Source: a virus | Strand: one strand, 5' to 3' | Length of the DNA: 64,000 nucleotides | IMG/VR virus record: IMGVR_UViG_3300025401_000016 | Coordinates: 1 to 64,000 of that record | In this document: positions 18,829 to 26,680 of the stretch, piece after piece | Position numbering within the stretch: position 1 is the stretch's first letter | Layout: every line of letters starts with the position of its first letter | Made by a program: the position numbers and the translations under genes | The notes under the pieces: model-generated | Told to the model about the DNA's origin: nothing | Database searches by the model: none | The model's input: the letters and a program-made list of their open reading frames with translations, nothing else

Positions 18829-19052
18829 GGCTCCATTCTTTAGACTCCGAGGGAATCAAGGGCCTTATCGCACAATACGAAAAAGAATGTGATGATATCA
18901 AGACTGGAGCAATGAAAATGGCTTGGTATATGAGAGGTAGTGTATCATATACTGACATACTCAACATGAGCATATCTGAGAGAAAAGCCATAAACAAATT
19001 GATTGATGATAACTTAGACACTACTAAGAAGTCCGGACTACCATTCTTCTAA
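18822..19052 (+). CDS. gp51: gp51-like extension in the -1 frame (gp26-gp51 fusion product)
   Basis: After the slippery site the -1 frame encodes about 76 residues to a TAA at 19050-19052. It includes 'GLIAQYEKECDDIK', 'MAWYMRGSVSYTDILNMS' and the ending 'DTTKKSGLPFF', which match my memory of gp51 (baseplate hub assembly) proteins of marine T4-like phages. The first ATG in frame is 18912, with GGAG only 2 bases away, and would drop the first 30 well-formed residues. So the natural product is probably a 350-residue fusion made by frameshifting, like lambda gpG/gpGT. T4 gp51 is a separate protein of about 249 residues. Confidence 0.65.
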   Translation, partial: RIRLHSLDSEGIKGLIAQYEKECDDIKTGAMKMAWYMRGSVSYTDILNMSISERKAINKLIDDNLDTTKKSGLPFF

Positions 19053-19108
19053 AATATTTTTATTTTATCCATAGTTATTCATTTATCATAACTTAGGGTT
19101 ATCTTTAA

Positions 19109-19127
19109 AGATTACCTTCGGTAATCT
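19109..19127. terminator. Possible terminator hairpin after gp51
   Basis: AGATTACC-TTC-GGTAATCT, a perfect 8-bp stem 57 bases after the gp51 stop. No clear T run follows, so this is a weak call. Confidence 0.3.
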
Positions 19128-19241
19128 AATACCTTCACTCATACTTCGCTTCGCTCAGTCTATCGTTCGGTATTGTTTTTATTCACATCTATTCTTTTTT
19201 GTACTTTATTTCTTTTAGGAATACTTGCCGATTTGACTCCA

Positions 19242-19266
19242 TGGTAGTGCTGTTTCAGCACTACCA
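19242..19266. terminator. Strong hairpin, possible bidirectional terminator
   Basis: Perfect 11-bp stem TGGTAGTGCTG / CAGCACTACCA with a 3-base loop, midway between genes that converge. Neither flank has a long T run, so it may instead be part of a structured RNA. Confidence 0.35.
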
Positions 19267-19594
19267 AAAGTTTTGATCTTGCACGACCGTCATCCTTGCC
19301 ATCTGTTCCCCACATGATCAGCTATTATTGCTATCACGTGCCACCGGTTGCTCTGTAAGGTTCTTTATGGGATTGTAGTTGAATATACGTCCGTTCAGTT
19401 AGGATTTCATTCAGCAACGCATGTTTTATATCATCAAGATAGAATAGATATAAACTCATTGAAGGTTCGCTTTGACGATTGCCTTCTCGGTGTTTCATAG
19501 TCACAAGTATGTGACTACGCTGACTCCAGAATCTGACGGCACAGCACGATCTGTACAATCTCAAGGAGAGCTAACAAACTTAGCTAACGAATTG

Positions 19595-20173
19595 TCAAAC
19601 TGTTAGAGTTAAAATGTTATTGGACTTTGTGTCTGTTTGGCTAAGTGGTTTTGACTTTGTGTCTGTGGAGCCTGCGTATGCTCTAACGAGTTCTTTGTTT
19701 AATTTGAAGAAACTATCAAATTCAGTGATTACCCAATCACCATGTTTTTTACTAACATAGAAAAAAAGATTGTCTATAGTCCATGTTAGTTTGGGTTGTA
19801 CTGCAATGTAACGTCCAATACGATTGAACTTCATTATAAGCATGTTCAAATCGCCATCATCTTCTACATCAAGTAATTGTTCTATCCAACTGTCTATTAT
19901 CTTACATTCGCCTGATAATAGCAAGTGAAAAGGGAAGTCTGCATATGACTTGCACTCGCAATTAAATTTAATCCAAGAATCAGGGGCTATTATATCTCCC
20001 TTAAAGGACTTAGCTTGATTTCCGTCTAAAAAGTTTTTTCGGTGAGAATTGGATCCTCCGATATATGCACCTGAATTAGGAACACGAACAAAAGGCTCGC
20101 CGTACGTTTCACTAAGAAATTTTGCAATTTCCCTTTCATACGAGCTACCTTTTGTTTTACTTTTTGAAGACAT
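19595..20173 (-). CDS. PD-(D/E)XK-type nuclease, putative Holliday junction resolvase
   Basis: A 192-residue protein. 'GSSYEREIAKFL' (Glu near 14), 'KGDIIAP' (Asp near 60) and 'NCECKSYADFPF' (ExK near 72-74) are arranged like the E...D...ExK active site of PD-(D/E)XK nucleases, including archaeal Hjc and phage resolvase-like proteins. 'VRVPNSGAYIGGSN' near 30-42 is in the place where resolvases have 'R.P.SG'. A role in resolving branched recombination DNA fits its place after genes 46 and 47. The Ser/Thr/Lys-rich tail has a 'TDTKSK/TDTKSN' duplication. The ribosome site is weak. Confidence 0.65.
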   Translation of the reverse strand: MSSKSKTKGSSYEREIAKFLSETYGEPFVRVPNSGAYIGGSNSHRKNFLDGNQAKSFKGDIIAPDSWIKFNCECKSYADFPFHLLLSGECKIIDSWIEQLLDVEDDGDLNMLIMKFNRIGRYIAVQPKLTWTIDNLFFYVSKKHGDWVITEFDSFFKLNKELVRAYAGSTDTKSKPLSQTDTKSNNILTLTV

Positions 20174-20263
20174 ATAGTACTTAGTCGGTTTAGACAGTCC
20201 TTAAATTTTTACAATTAGAACCGTGCCAGCGAGTAAAATTAGCAGGATCTGCATAGAATTAGA

Positions 20264-22336
20264 TCACTGTATTGAAGTGGAAAAATCAATAGTTGTAAAA
20301 CCATTTTCCTTAGTAACTTTTAATACATTTGGTACTCTGCCTACCAACTCTTCACGGTGACTTATTAACCAAATTGACTTACTGCGACGCCTAGACATAT
20401 CCTTAAGTATAGCAACACTATTTTCCACTCCAGTTACATCCATTCCGGAGTCCACTAACTCGTCAATAAACAATGTATTGATTGGTTGATATAAGTTCTC
20501 CCAAACATCTCTGAAAGCAAAACTCAATCCTAGAATCAATCTATTTGCTTCACCTCTAGATAAGTTACCAAAGTCAAGTTCACGTCCTAACTCTGTGATT
20601 TCAACACTCAAATCATTTTTGAATACAACTTGATGCGGTAAACCAATTTTATCTAGGTAGTGTGTTAATCTACTGTTAAGATAACTTAGATTCTGATCTA
20701 CAATCTTTTTACGAACGAAACTATCTTTACTAGTTAGTATGTCTAATAAGAACTTTTGGTGTTCTAACACTTTGGTTAGTTCATTAATCTTATCAAAGTT
20801 AATCTCTTGTATACCGTTACTTTCCATATCACTAATCTGTTCTAGATATGGACTAGTTTCAGAATACATTTTTGTAATCTGTTCAAGTAAATTAATCAAC
20901 TGACTGCTATGCTTGATTGCTTGTGCCTCTGTATCATATATCGTACTTGGTCTAATACCTGGTTCAGGTACCACTTCAAGTAACTGTTCAGCAAATGGGC
21001 TTTCTTCACTTTGCTTTGATACAATATTTTCAAGTATGGTTGCAATTTTGTTACTATGTGTAATAGCTTCGGCTTCTGTTTTATAGAATGTTGTTGGTTC
21101 TGGTTCAATAACAAATATATCATTGGCTAACAATATATTTTGTTCAATAACTTTAGTATCTAAAATTTGTTGTGTATCTGATAACAAACTTTGTTTATCT
21201 GATAAAACTTTGGTATGCTGTTCATCGTGGAAATCCTGTCCACATGCATAACACTTATGATCTTCTAATGTAGCAATTTCATTTGTGAGTTTGTTGACTA
21301 GTTTTTGTTGGTTAGTAATATCTGTTTTAAGACGAGATAATTCTTTATCTCTATCAGTTTTTGCCTTTAACTGAATCGTTCTAGTAGCTTTATCTTTATG
21401 TGCCTGTAGTTCAACTGTAATATCAATATGGCTCAATTGATCATATGTTTTCTGAAGTTCAGAAACTTCTCTATCACGCTTTTGAGTCCATGCAACATCC
21501 CTAGCAACTACTGCATTATATGCATCATAAGCAGACTTCTTTTGATTATAGAGAGTTAAATCTCTATGTGCAAGTAGTTCAGATTCAATATCAATTTCTG
21601 ATAATTGATCATGTTGTTTAACCAAATACTCTAAGTCACTAGCATGTTTCTTTTGCCAAAGTTCATGCCTACGTTTCATACTATCAACTTGTGTAAGTAC
21701 ACGCTTATTGGCTTCTTCTACTGCTTTGATACGAAACTCTTCAGCTTGCATATCATCTTTAGTAACTTTATTCATTACTTTAATGAGTTCAGCTTTCTCA
21801 CTAAGCAAAGTGATACCCAATAACTGTTCAATGATATTGCGTTGATCATTGGCTTTCATTGCCAAAAAAGGTTCACTATAAGTATTGAGTGCAACAATAT
21901 GATTGAACATATCACTACTCATATTGATTACTTTTTCAATCTCTGCTTGTGTTTCTTTGTTTTCACCTTGTGCATCATCAACCACTTTTTGTTGTTCATC
22001 ATTTACATAGAATCTAAGAATATTTGGCTTACGCCCACGCTCAATCTTATAGTTTATACCATTCACACTAAACTCAAGTGTGACTAACATATTTTTAGTA
22101 TTGGTACGATTAACTAAATTATCTTTACGAATGTTATTGATAGCAACACCAAACAATGCATAGCTTAGACCTTGAATTAGGGTAGTCTTACCAGTACCAT
22201 TTCTAGCACCGTCACCACCCATGTCTAAGTTCTCACCTAGAATAAGTGTCAAGTCAGACTTATCTAAGTCAACCCCCTGTGTTACTGCCCCGATTGATAA
22301 AAAATTCTTTAATGTTATGTTTTTAAGAACGATCAT
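20264..22336 (-). CDS. gp46: Recombination endonuclease subunit gp46 (Rad50/SbcC-like)
   Basis: A 690-residue SMC-like ATPase that works with gp47 to resect DNA ends for recombination and recombination-dependent replication. Walker A 'GDGARNGTGKTT' is near residues 42-53; the zinc-hook CxxC ('CYAC') is near 363-366 at the tip of a long coiled coil; the ABC signature 'NLSRGEANRL' is near 585-595 and Walker B 'LFIDELVDSG' near 618-628. It is longer than T4 gp46 (about 560), partly through internal duplications on both sides of the hook (see findings). Its ATG overlaps the gp47 stop (ATGA), so the two are translationally coupled. Confidence 0.95.
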   Translation of the reverse strand: MIVLKNITLKNFLSIGAVTQGVDLDKSDLTLILGENLDMGGDGARNGTGKTTLIQGLSYALFGVAINNIRKDNLVNRTNTKNMLVTLEFSVNGINYKIERGRKPNILRFYVNDEQQKVVDDAQGENKETQAEIEKVINMSSDMFNHIVALNTYSEPFLAMKANDQRNIIEQLLGITLLSEKAELIKVMNKVTKDDMQAEEFRIKAVEEANKRVLTQVDSMKRRHELWQKKHASDLEYLVKQHDQLSEIDIESELLAHRDLTLYNQKKSAYDAYNAVVARDVAWTQKRDREVSELQKTYDQLSHIDITVELQAHKDKATRTIQLKAKTDRDKELSRLKTDITNQQKLVNKLTNEIATLEDHKCYACGQDFHDEQHTKVLSDKQSLLSDTQQILDTKVIEQNILLANDIFVIEPEPTTFYKTEAEAITHSNKIATILENIVSKQSEESPFAEQLLEVVPEPGIRPSTIYDTEAQAIKHSSQLINLLEQITKMYSETSPYLEQISDMESNGIQEINFDKINELTKVLEHQKFLLDILTSKDSFVRKKIVDQNLSYLNSRLTHYLDKIGLPHQVVFKNDLSVEITELGRELDFGNLSRGEANRLILGLSFAFRDVWENLYQPINTLFIDELVDSGMDVTGVENSVAILKDMSRRRSKSIWLISHREELVGRVPNVLKVTKENGFTTIDFSTSIQ

Positions 22337-23346
22337 AAGTTAGTGTAAATGTCCAATAATATTTTCTTGTCAAATGTATTTGATTCAATTGAGTTGATCT
22401 GATCAATAACGATTTGGTCAACACTCTCAAATTTCAACCCATCAAATCCGTTTTGTTCTTGTTGATCTACCATCATTGGGATCAATGTCATCTCACGCAA
22501 TTTGTATTGAGGGATATATGTTTCTCTTAGAAAGTTTGCTTCTTCATATGAAATTGCAAAGTCTAAGTGTACTCTATTATAGCTACCAGGTAATAGTAAT
22601 CCGGACTCATTAGCCATAATATCACTTAACTTTTGTACTCTGAATCGAGGTTGATCGGGCCAACTATGAAACTCTGGCTCTTCACCCCATTCTAGTATCA
22701 TCATTCCCCTTGCATCATCTCCTGCATCTGCAAAGTTATGTGGAAAGGCATTGCCCATGTACCAAATATTTTTATTTGCTTGTCGCTTATGAAAGTGACC
22801 ACTGAATACCCTATCAAACCCTGTAAAGTGTTCTCGTTGAATAGTACCATGATCCGGCATTGCAATCATAGCATTCATGTAAAAGCTGGGCAGTTCAAAA
22901 TGACCAAACATGTATTTGCCACTCATTGACCTAATTTGTTTGTAATCATCTCCTACTAACCATGGAGCAATAACCACGTCCCCATCAACGAACCAATCAT
23001 TACAAATAACAATATTTTTAAGATGTTTTGCAAATTCAACACTTTGAATGTCACGACGGTCACGATAGTATAAGTCGTGATTACCAGGAATAAAATAAAC
23101 AGTGGTAAAAGCGTCATTGAGTTTCTCCAAAGCCCTCAAGCTATAGTTAAGTGTAACAATGTTAAGATTTGCACGATTGTTATGCCAATCACCTAAAAAG
23201 AAACATGTTTCACATCCTTCTTCTTTGGCTTTGGATATAAACCAATCTACAAAATTTAAACAATCTTCATTATGAATAGTGCTATTTGACTTAAGACCAA
23301 AATGCAGGTCTGTGAAAAACGCGGCTTTTTTAAATAAATTACTCAT
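22333..23346 (-). CDS. gp47: Recombination endonuclease subunit gp47 (Mre11/SbcD-like)
   Basis: A 337-residue metallophosphoesterase nuclease, partner of gp46. Motifs in order: 'FTDLHFGL' (near 9-16), 'FLGDWHNN' (near 48), 'PGNHDLYY' (near 86), 'FGHFELPS' (near 148) and 'SGHFHKRQ' (near 182), the full Mre11 metal-binding set. I start at ATG 23346, which gives the length of T4 gp47 (about 339); an upstream in-frame TTG at 23382 would add 12 hydrophobic residues and is unlikely. There is no ribosome site before the ATG, but TATAAT sits 6 bases upstream, so a leaderless message is possible. Confidence 0.93.
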   Translation of the reverse strand: MSNLFKKAAFFTDLHFGLKSNSTIHNEDCLNFVDWFISKAKEEGCETCFFLGDWHNNRANLNIVTLNYSLRALEKLNDAFTTVYFIPGNHDLYYRDRRDIQSVEFAKHLKNIVICNDWFVDGDVVIAPWLVGDDYKQIRSMSGKYMFGHFELPSFYMNAMIAMPDHGTIQREHFTGFDRVFSGHFHKRQANKNIWYMGNAFPHNFADAGDDARGMMILEWGEEPEFHSWPDQPRFRVQKLSDIMANESGLLLPGSYNRVHLDFAISYEEANFLRETYIPQYKLREMTLIPMMVDQQEQNGFDGLKFESVDQIVIDQINSIESNTFDKKILLDIYTNL

Positions 23347-23352
23347 CTGTGT

Positions 23353-23382
23353 ATTATATAGGAAAAGGAGCCGCAAAAGCAA
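23353..23382 (-). promoter_or_regulatory. Possible sigma70-type promoter for gp47
   Basis: On the minus strand TTGCTT (23377-23382), an 18-base spacer and TATAAT (23353-23358). Transcription would begin about at the gp47 ATG. Confidence 0.4.
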
Positions 23383-23405
23383 CTCCGTTGGTTAAATGAA
23401 ATATG

Positions 23406-24308
23406 TTATTCTTCGTATACGGTACTACTACCGCTACCTTGTCGTGACCAACTTGGATTTAATCCATTGATCTCTAAAATATCATCACGAATGTTTTGAT
23501 TTCGTTTTTCACTATTCAAAACACGACAGAAACTATTGGTAATAGCGGCTGTGTAGTATGCGAATGGGTTAGCACTTTTGGCTTCGTTAAAGCGTAATCC
23601 AACATATGTCAGTTGTAGAATAGCACTATTACGCATTTCATCATTGTATGTATATCCACGCCAATTGTACTTCATTGCATATTTTTCACACATCATAATA
23701 TACATTTTGGCTAGTTTGTTTGTGATGATTCCATGATCCTTACTAAACTCACCGGACTCTAAATCACCCATCCAATGACTCTTTCCAATACACTTAAATG
23801 TATTTGTTTCATCTAATCTGTAGTGTTGGAATGGGGGAAAATTAACCTTGACATGCACCATGTCATCAATTTCTTTTGCAGTAGTTGGATCTTCCAAGTC
23901 AGCAAAGATTTCTTCGGTATCACCCTCAAATTCAAAGAAATCTTTAGCAGTTTTCTTTTTATCTACTTTGCGGGGTTGTTTTGGTGCAACTGGAATATGA
24001 TCCCAAGTCATAACACGAAAAACTAAATCAGTTACGGGGATAGAATCAGGGCTTACTGAATCTTTTACCCCTGCTTCCAAACTCAATCTTGTAGCACGAG
24101 TTTCTTTAGCAATTTGAATGGTTTCGGGTTTAAGCGCATACTCTAAGCTTTTTTCTAATGATTCAGTGGGCATATCTACAATAAAATCATAGCGATGATC
24201 TTCTGGGTTTAAGTATGAACAATATGCATTTTTACTGGTATGGATCTCTTTGAGAATATCTTTGTTATTTAAATAATTTACTGTTTTTTTGGTAGTTGTT
24301 ATAGTCAT
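23406..24308 (-). CDS. gp55: Late transcription sigma factor gp55
   Basis: A 300-residue protein. In T4 it replaces sigma70 and directs RNA polymerase to TATAAATA late promoters together with the sliding clamp. The C-terminal half carries the family core: 'LAKMYIMMCEKYAMKYNWRGY' region near residues 193-213, 'MRNSAILQLTYVGLRFNEAK' region near 220-240, and 'NPFAYYTAAITNSFCRVLNSEKR' region near 243-265, equivalent to sigma region 2. It is about 115 residues longer than T4 gp55 (about 185), with an N-terminal extension that includes an acidic 'FFEFEGDTEEIFADLED' segment near 123-140. The ATG is preceded by CGGAG and a sigma70-type promoter. Confidence 0.9.
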   Translation of the reverse strand: MTITTTKKTVNYLNNKDILKEIHTSKNAYCSYLNPEDHRYDFIVDMPTESLEKSLEYALKPETIQIAKETRATRLSLEAGVKDSVSPDSIPVTDLVFRVMTWDHIPVAPKQPRKVDKKKTAKDFFEFEGDTEEIFADLEDPTTAKEIDDMVHVKVNFPPFQHYRLDETNTFKCIGKSHWMGDLESGEFSKDHGIITNKLAKMYIMMCEKYAMKYNWRGYTYNDEMRNSAILQLTYVGLRFNEAKSANPFAYYTAAITNSFCRVLNSEKRNQNIRDDILEINGLNPSWSRQGSGSSTVYEE

Positions 24309-24332
24309 ATGACTCCGTTATTGTATAACATA

Positions 24333-24361
24333 AGTATAACACTATTGTTGTAGCATTGCAA
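24333..24361 (-). promoter_or_regulatory. sigma70-type promoter for gp55 operon
   Basis: On the minus strand TTGCAA (24356-24361), a 17-base spacer and TATACT (24333-24338), 25 bases before the gp55 ATG. This would let the host polymerase make gp55 before the late switch, and probably serves 55-47-46-nuclease as one unit. Confidence 0.6.
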
Positions 24362-24394
24362 CAAATAGCGGTAAAAAATGGTGATTTTTGTTGA

Positions 24395-24402
24395 GATAAA
24401 TA
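24395..24402 (+). promoter_or_regulatory. Late-promoter-like GATAAATA for baseplate operon
   Basis: GATAAATA on the plus strand, 25 bases before the ATG at 24428, at the head of the plus-strand baseplate genes. Confidence 0.6.
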
Positions 24403-24427
24403 GTATTTAGTAAAGGTATCTATGTAA

Positions 24428-26374
24428 ATGGCAAACCCAATAAGTAACGGCACAGTAAATCTTGGCACAGTAGGTGGCTATCCTAATGGCATGCCAATTA
24501 TAAATCAAACAGTTCTTGGTGCCGCCGGAGTAGGGGATACGTTAGGTGTAGGTAAGTCAGATGCAAGTGCATCACTAGAAGGTCAATCAACTTCAGATCA
24601 ATTATTATTAAATGCAAAAAAATTAATAGATAGCGGAAAATCCAATCTAACTCAACAAGCAAGCGATTTTGGAGTAAGCCCAAATCAATTGCAAAAGGAT
24701 ATTTATGCAGCTCAAGTTAGGACCGGAACAGGTTTAGGTAGTGGAAATTTTGATACTGCACCAACCCCTATAGACATCCCGTCTCCAAACAAGACCCCTA
24801 CACCCGATGCTGTAAAAACTCCAAGTCCCACTACTAATTACAAGCCCGGTGAGGTAGGTAGCGGTACACTTGATACTGCACCTAAACCGTTAGAGTTCAT
24901 ATCTACACCAATCTCAAATTCAAACTCAACACCGACAACTCCTTCACAAGAACAATCTGCTACTAATACAGGTGTGAATAGCAACTCAACCAGTAACGGA
25001 TCTTCTAATTCAGGAATTGTCTCTTCAAGTTCAGTGGGTAATGGTAACGGTAATGCAGATGGTAACGGTGCGGTAGGTAGTAATTCAGGCAATGGATCAG
25101 GCAATGGATCAGGCAATGGACAAGCTAATAGTTTAGCTACAGGTAATGCAACTGATAATGGAACTAGTATAAATGGTACAGGTGCAACAAACGGCACTGG
25201 GGTAAATCAAAGTATAGTAGGTAATGGTGGTGGTAATGCAGATGGTAATGGAGGTAGTAATGGTGGCAATGTACAAGATGCAAATCAAAATGCGGTTGTT
25301 ACACCCCCAACGCAAGCATCAAATCCTGTTGCAAATGTAACAGTAAATTCACCATCTACTGCACCTGCACAACAAGAAACTCCTGCAGCTGATAACTCTC
25401 CCGTTACAGCTACATTACCACCAGTATCAATATCTGCTCAAAGACCCGCCGCAGATCCCAGTGCTTCGACACCTGCTCCAGTACCAACACCTGCTCCGGC
25501 AAATACCGATACTCAAAATCAAAATCAAAATCCTACACCATTAACAACAGTTGGTAATACTCCACAAGTAACACCATCACCAGATTGGAGATTAAAATTA
25601 TCCTTGGCTCCACATGCTACCTATTTATATAAAGATCCTGCAGCTGCTAATGATAGAACAAATATATTGAATCCTTTAGTTGCAACCAATGGCATAGTAT
25701 TTCCCTATACTCCTACTATCAACGTTGGCTATAAAGCAAACTATGATGCCGCAGAGATTGTACACAGCAATTACAAAATGTATTTTTATAAAAATAGTAA
25801 TGTAGATGAAATACAAATAACTGCTGACTTTACAGCACAGGATGTCAATGAAGGTAAGTATGTATTAGCAGTATTACATTTCTTTAGAAGTGTTACCAAA
25901 ATGTTCTATGGACAAGACACCGACCCTATTGCAGGAACACCCCCTCCTTTATGTTATTTGAGTGGTTATGGACAATATCAATTTTCTAACCATCCAGTAT
26001 TAGTTAGTTCATTTACTTACTCATTACCAAATGAGGTAGATTATATAAGAACTGGTATAGGATCTGCTTGGTCCGGTACATCAATAACCTCAGTGATACC
26101 TCAAACACTAACAAAAACAAGTACTGCGAGTGCTATTAGATTAGCGCTGTCAAATTTATTCAGCGGTGGAAAATCAAAAGGTGCAGTATTTACTACACCT
26201 TCAAACAGTACTAGTACACAATCTTTAACGACTGATGAGACATTAAGTTATGTACCAACAAAAATGCAAATAACAATTACATTGTTACCAATCATTACTA
26301 GAGCAAATATTTCTAAAAACTTTAGTGTAAAAGATTATGCGTCTGGAAAATTGCTTAAGGGAGGTTACTGGTAA
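24428..26374 (+). CDS. Baseplate/tail-tube-cap-like structural protein
   Basis: A 648-residue protein. Residues 1-90 are well ordered ('GTVGGYPNGMPIINQTVLG', 'STSDQLLLNAKKLIDSGKSNLTQQASDF' region). About 95-385 is a low-complexity linker of Gly, Asn, Ser, Thr and Pro, with 'GNGSGNGSGNG' and 'NADGNG' repeats. From about 390 a folded domain follows, with 'NVDEIQITADFTAQDVNEGKY' region, 'PPPLCYLSGYGQYQF', 'LVSSFTYSLPNEVDYI' and 'VPTKMQITITLLP', a pattern I associate with tail-tube-cap or baseplate proteins (gp48/gp54 type) of marine T4-like phages. It is the first gene of the operon and its stop overlaps the gp53 start (TAATG). Exact T4 equivalence is uncertain. Confidence 0.5.
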   Translation: MANPISNGTVNLGTVGGYPNGMPIINQTVLGAAGVGDTLGVGKSDASASLEGQSTSDQLLLNAKKLIDSGKSNLTQQASDFGVSPNQLQKDIYAAQVRTGTGLGSGNFDTAPTPIDIPSPNKTPTPDAVKTPSPTTNYKPGEVGSGTLDTAPKPLEFISTPISNSNSTPTTPSQEQSATNTGVNSNSTSNGSSNSGIVSSSSVGNGNGNADGNGAVGSNSGNGSGNGSGNGQANSLATGNATDNGTSINGTGATNGTGVNQSIVGNGGGNADGNGGSNGGNVQDANQNAVVTPPTQASNPVANVTVNSPSTAPAQQETPAADNSPVTATLPPVSISAQRPAADPSASTPAPVPTPAPANTDTQNQNQNPTPLTTVGNTPQVTPSPDWRLKLSLAPHATYLYKDPAAANDRTNILNPLVATNGIVFPYTPTINVGYKANYDAAEIVHSNYKMYFYKNSNVDEIQITADFTAQDVNEGKYVLAVLHFFRSVTKMFYGQDTDPIAGTPPPLCYLSGYGQYQFSNHPVLVSSFTYSLPNEVDYIRTGIGSAWSGTSITSVIPQTLTKTSTASAIRLALSNLFSGGKSKGAVFTTPSNSTSTQSLTTDETLSYVPTKMQITITLLPIITRANISKNFSVKDYASGKLLKGGYW

Positions 26375-26679
26375 TGGCAACAGTTTACTCAGCTACTAGT
26401 CCGTACTACTCAACTTCAGTAGTTAATAATTTATATTTAGATGTAATGCAAAATAGAAGCGTTCCTTATAATGCAACCGATGTATATTGGGAAATAACAC
26501 TAACATATAATATGAGACCTGATCTACTAGCATATGACTTATATGGTGATAGTAGATTATGGTGGGTTTTTGCACAACGTAATCCAAATAGACTTAAAGA
26601 TCCTGTATTTGATTTTGTGCAGGGTATTAGCATTTATATACCTGAAATTACGAACTTAAAAACTGCATTAGGAATCTAA
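26374..26679 (+). CDS. gp53: Baseplate wedge subunit gp53
   Basis: A 101-residue protein. 'RPDLLAYDLYGDSRLWWVFAQRNPNRLKDP' region (about residues 50-80), followed by 'GISIYIP', is the typical gp53 signature with the LysM-like fold of this wedge protein. It is about half the length of T4 gp53 (about 196) and keeps only the core. It starts on the last base of the previous stop and is 1 base from the next gene, so it is translated in a tight operon. Confidence 0.88.
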   Translation: MATVYSATSPYYSTSVVNNLYLDVMQNRSVPYNATDVYWEITLTYNMRPDLLAYDLYGDSRLWWVFAQRNPNRLKDPVFDFVQGISIYIPEITNLKTALGI

Positions 26680-26680
26680 T

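Larger units (their letters stand above)
19053..19594. other. Non-coding stretch between converging genes, with hairpins
   Basis: No convincing gene. The right part (about 19205-19600) is visibly richer in G and C than the surroundings. Hairpins: 19109-19127 (8-bp stem, 3-base loop), 19242-19266 (11-bp perfect stem, loop TTT), 19500-19515 (6-bp stem, loop AGTA). AATACC near 19129 can pair with GGTATT near 19173. A 76-codon minus-strand frame (19334-19564) has no ATG at its start and no ribosome site. It could be a bidirectional termination region, a structured RNA or a gene remnant. Confidence 0.5.

Noticed and set aside
18912-19052. Independent 46-residue gp51 from ATG 18912
   Set aside because: The ribosome site is only 2 bases away, and gp51-type sequence begins 30 codons earlier without a start codon; the frameshift explains this better.
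19334-19564. 76-codon minus-strand frame
   Set aside because: Begins at TTG without a ribosome site, and the first internal ATG also lacks one; the composition suggests a structured or remnant region rather than a gene.
23347-23382. TTG start of gp47 at 23382
   Set aside because: Adds 12 hydrophobic residues absent from the family; the ATG at 23346 gives the usual length.
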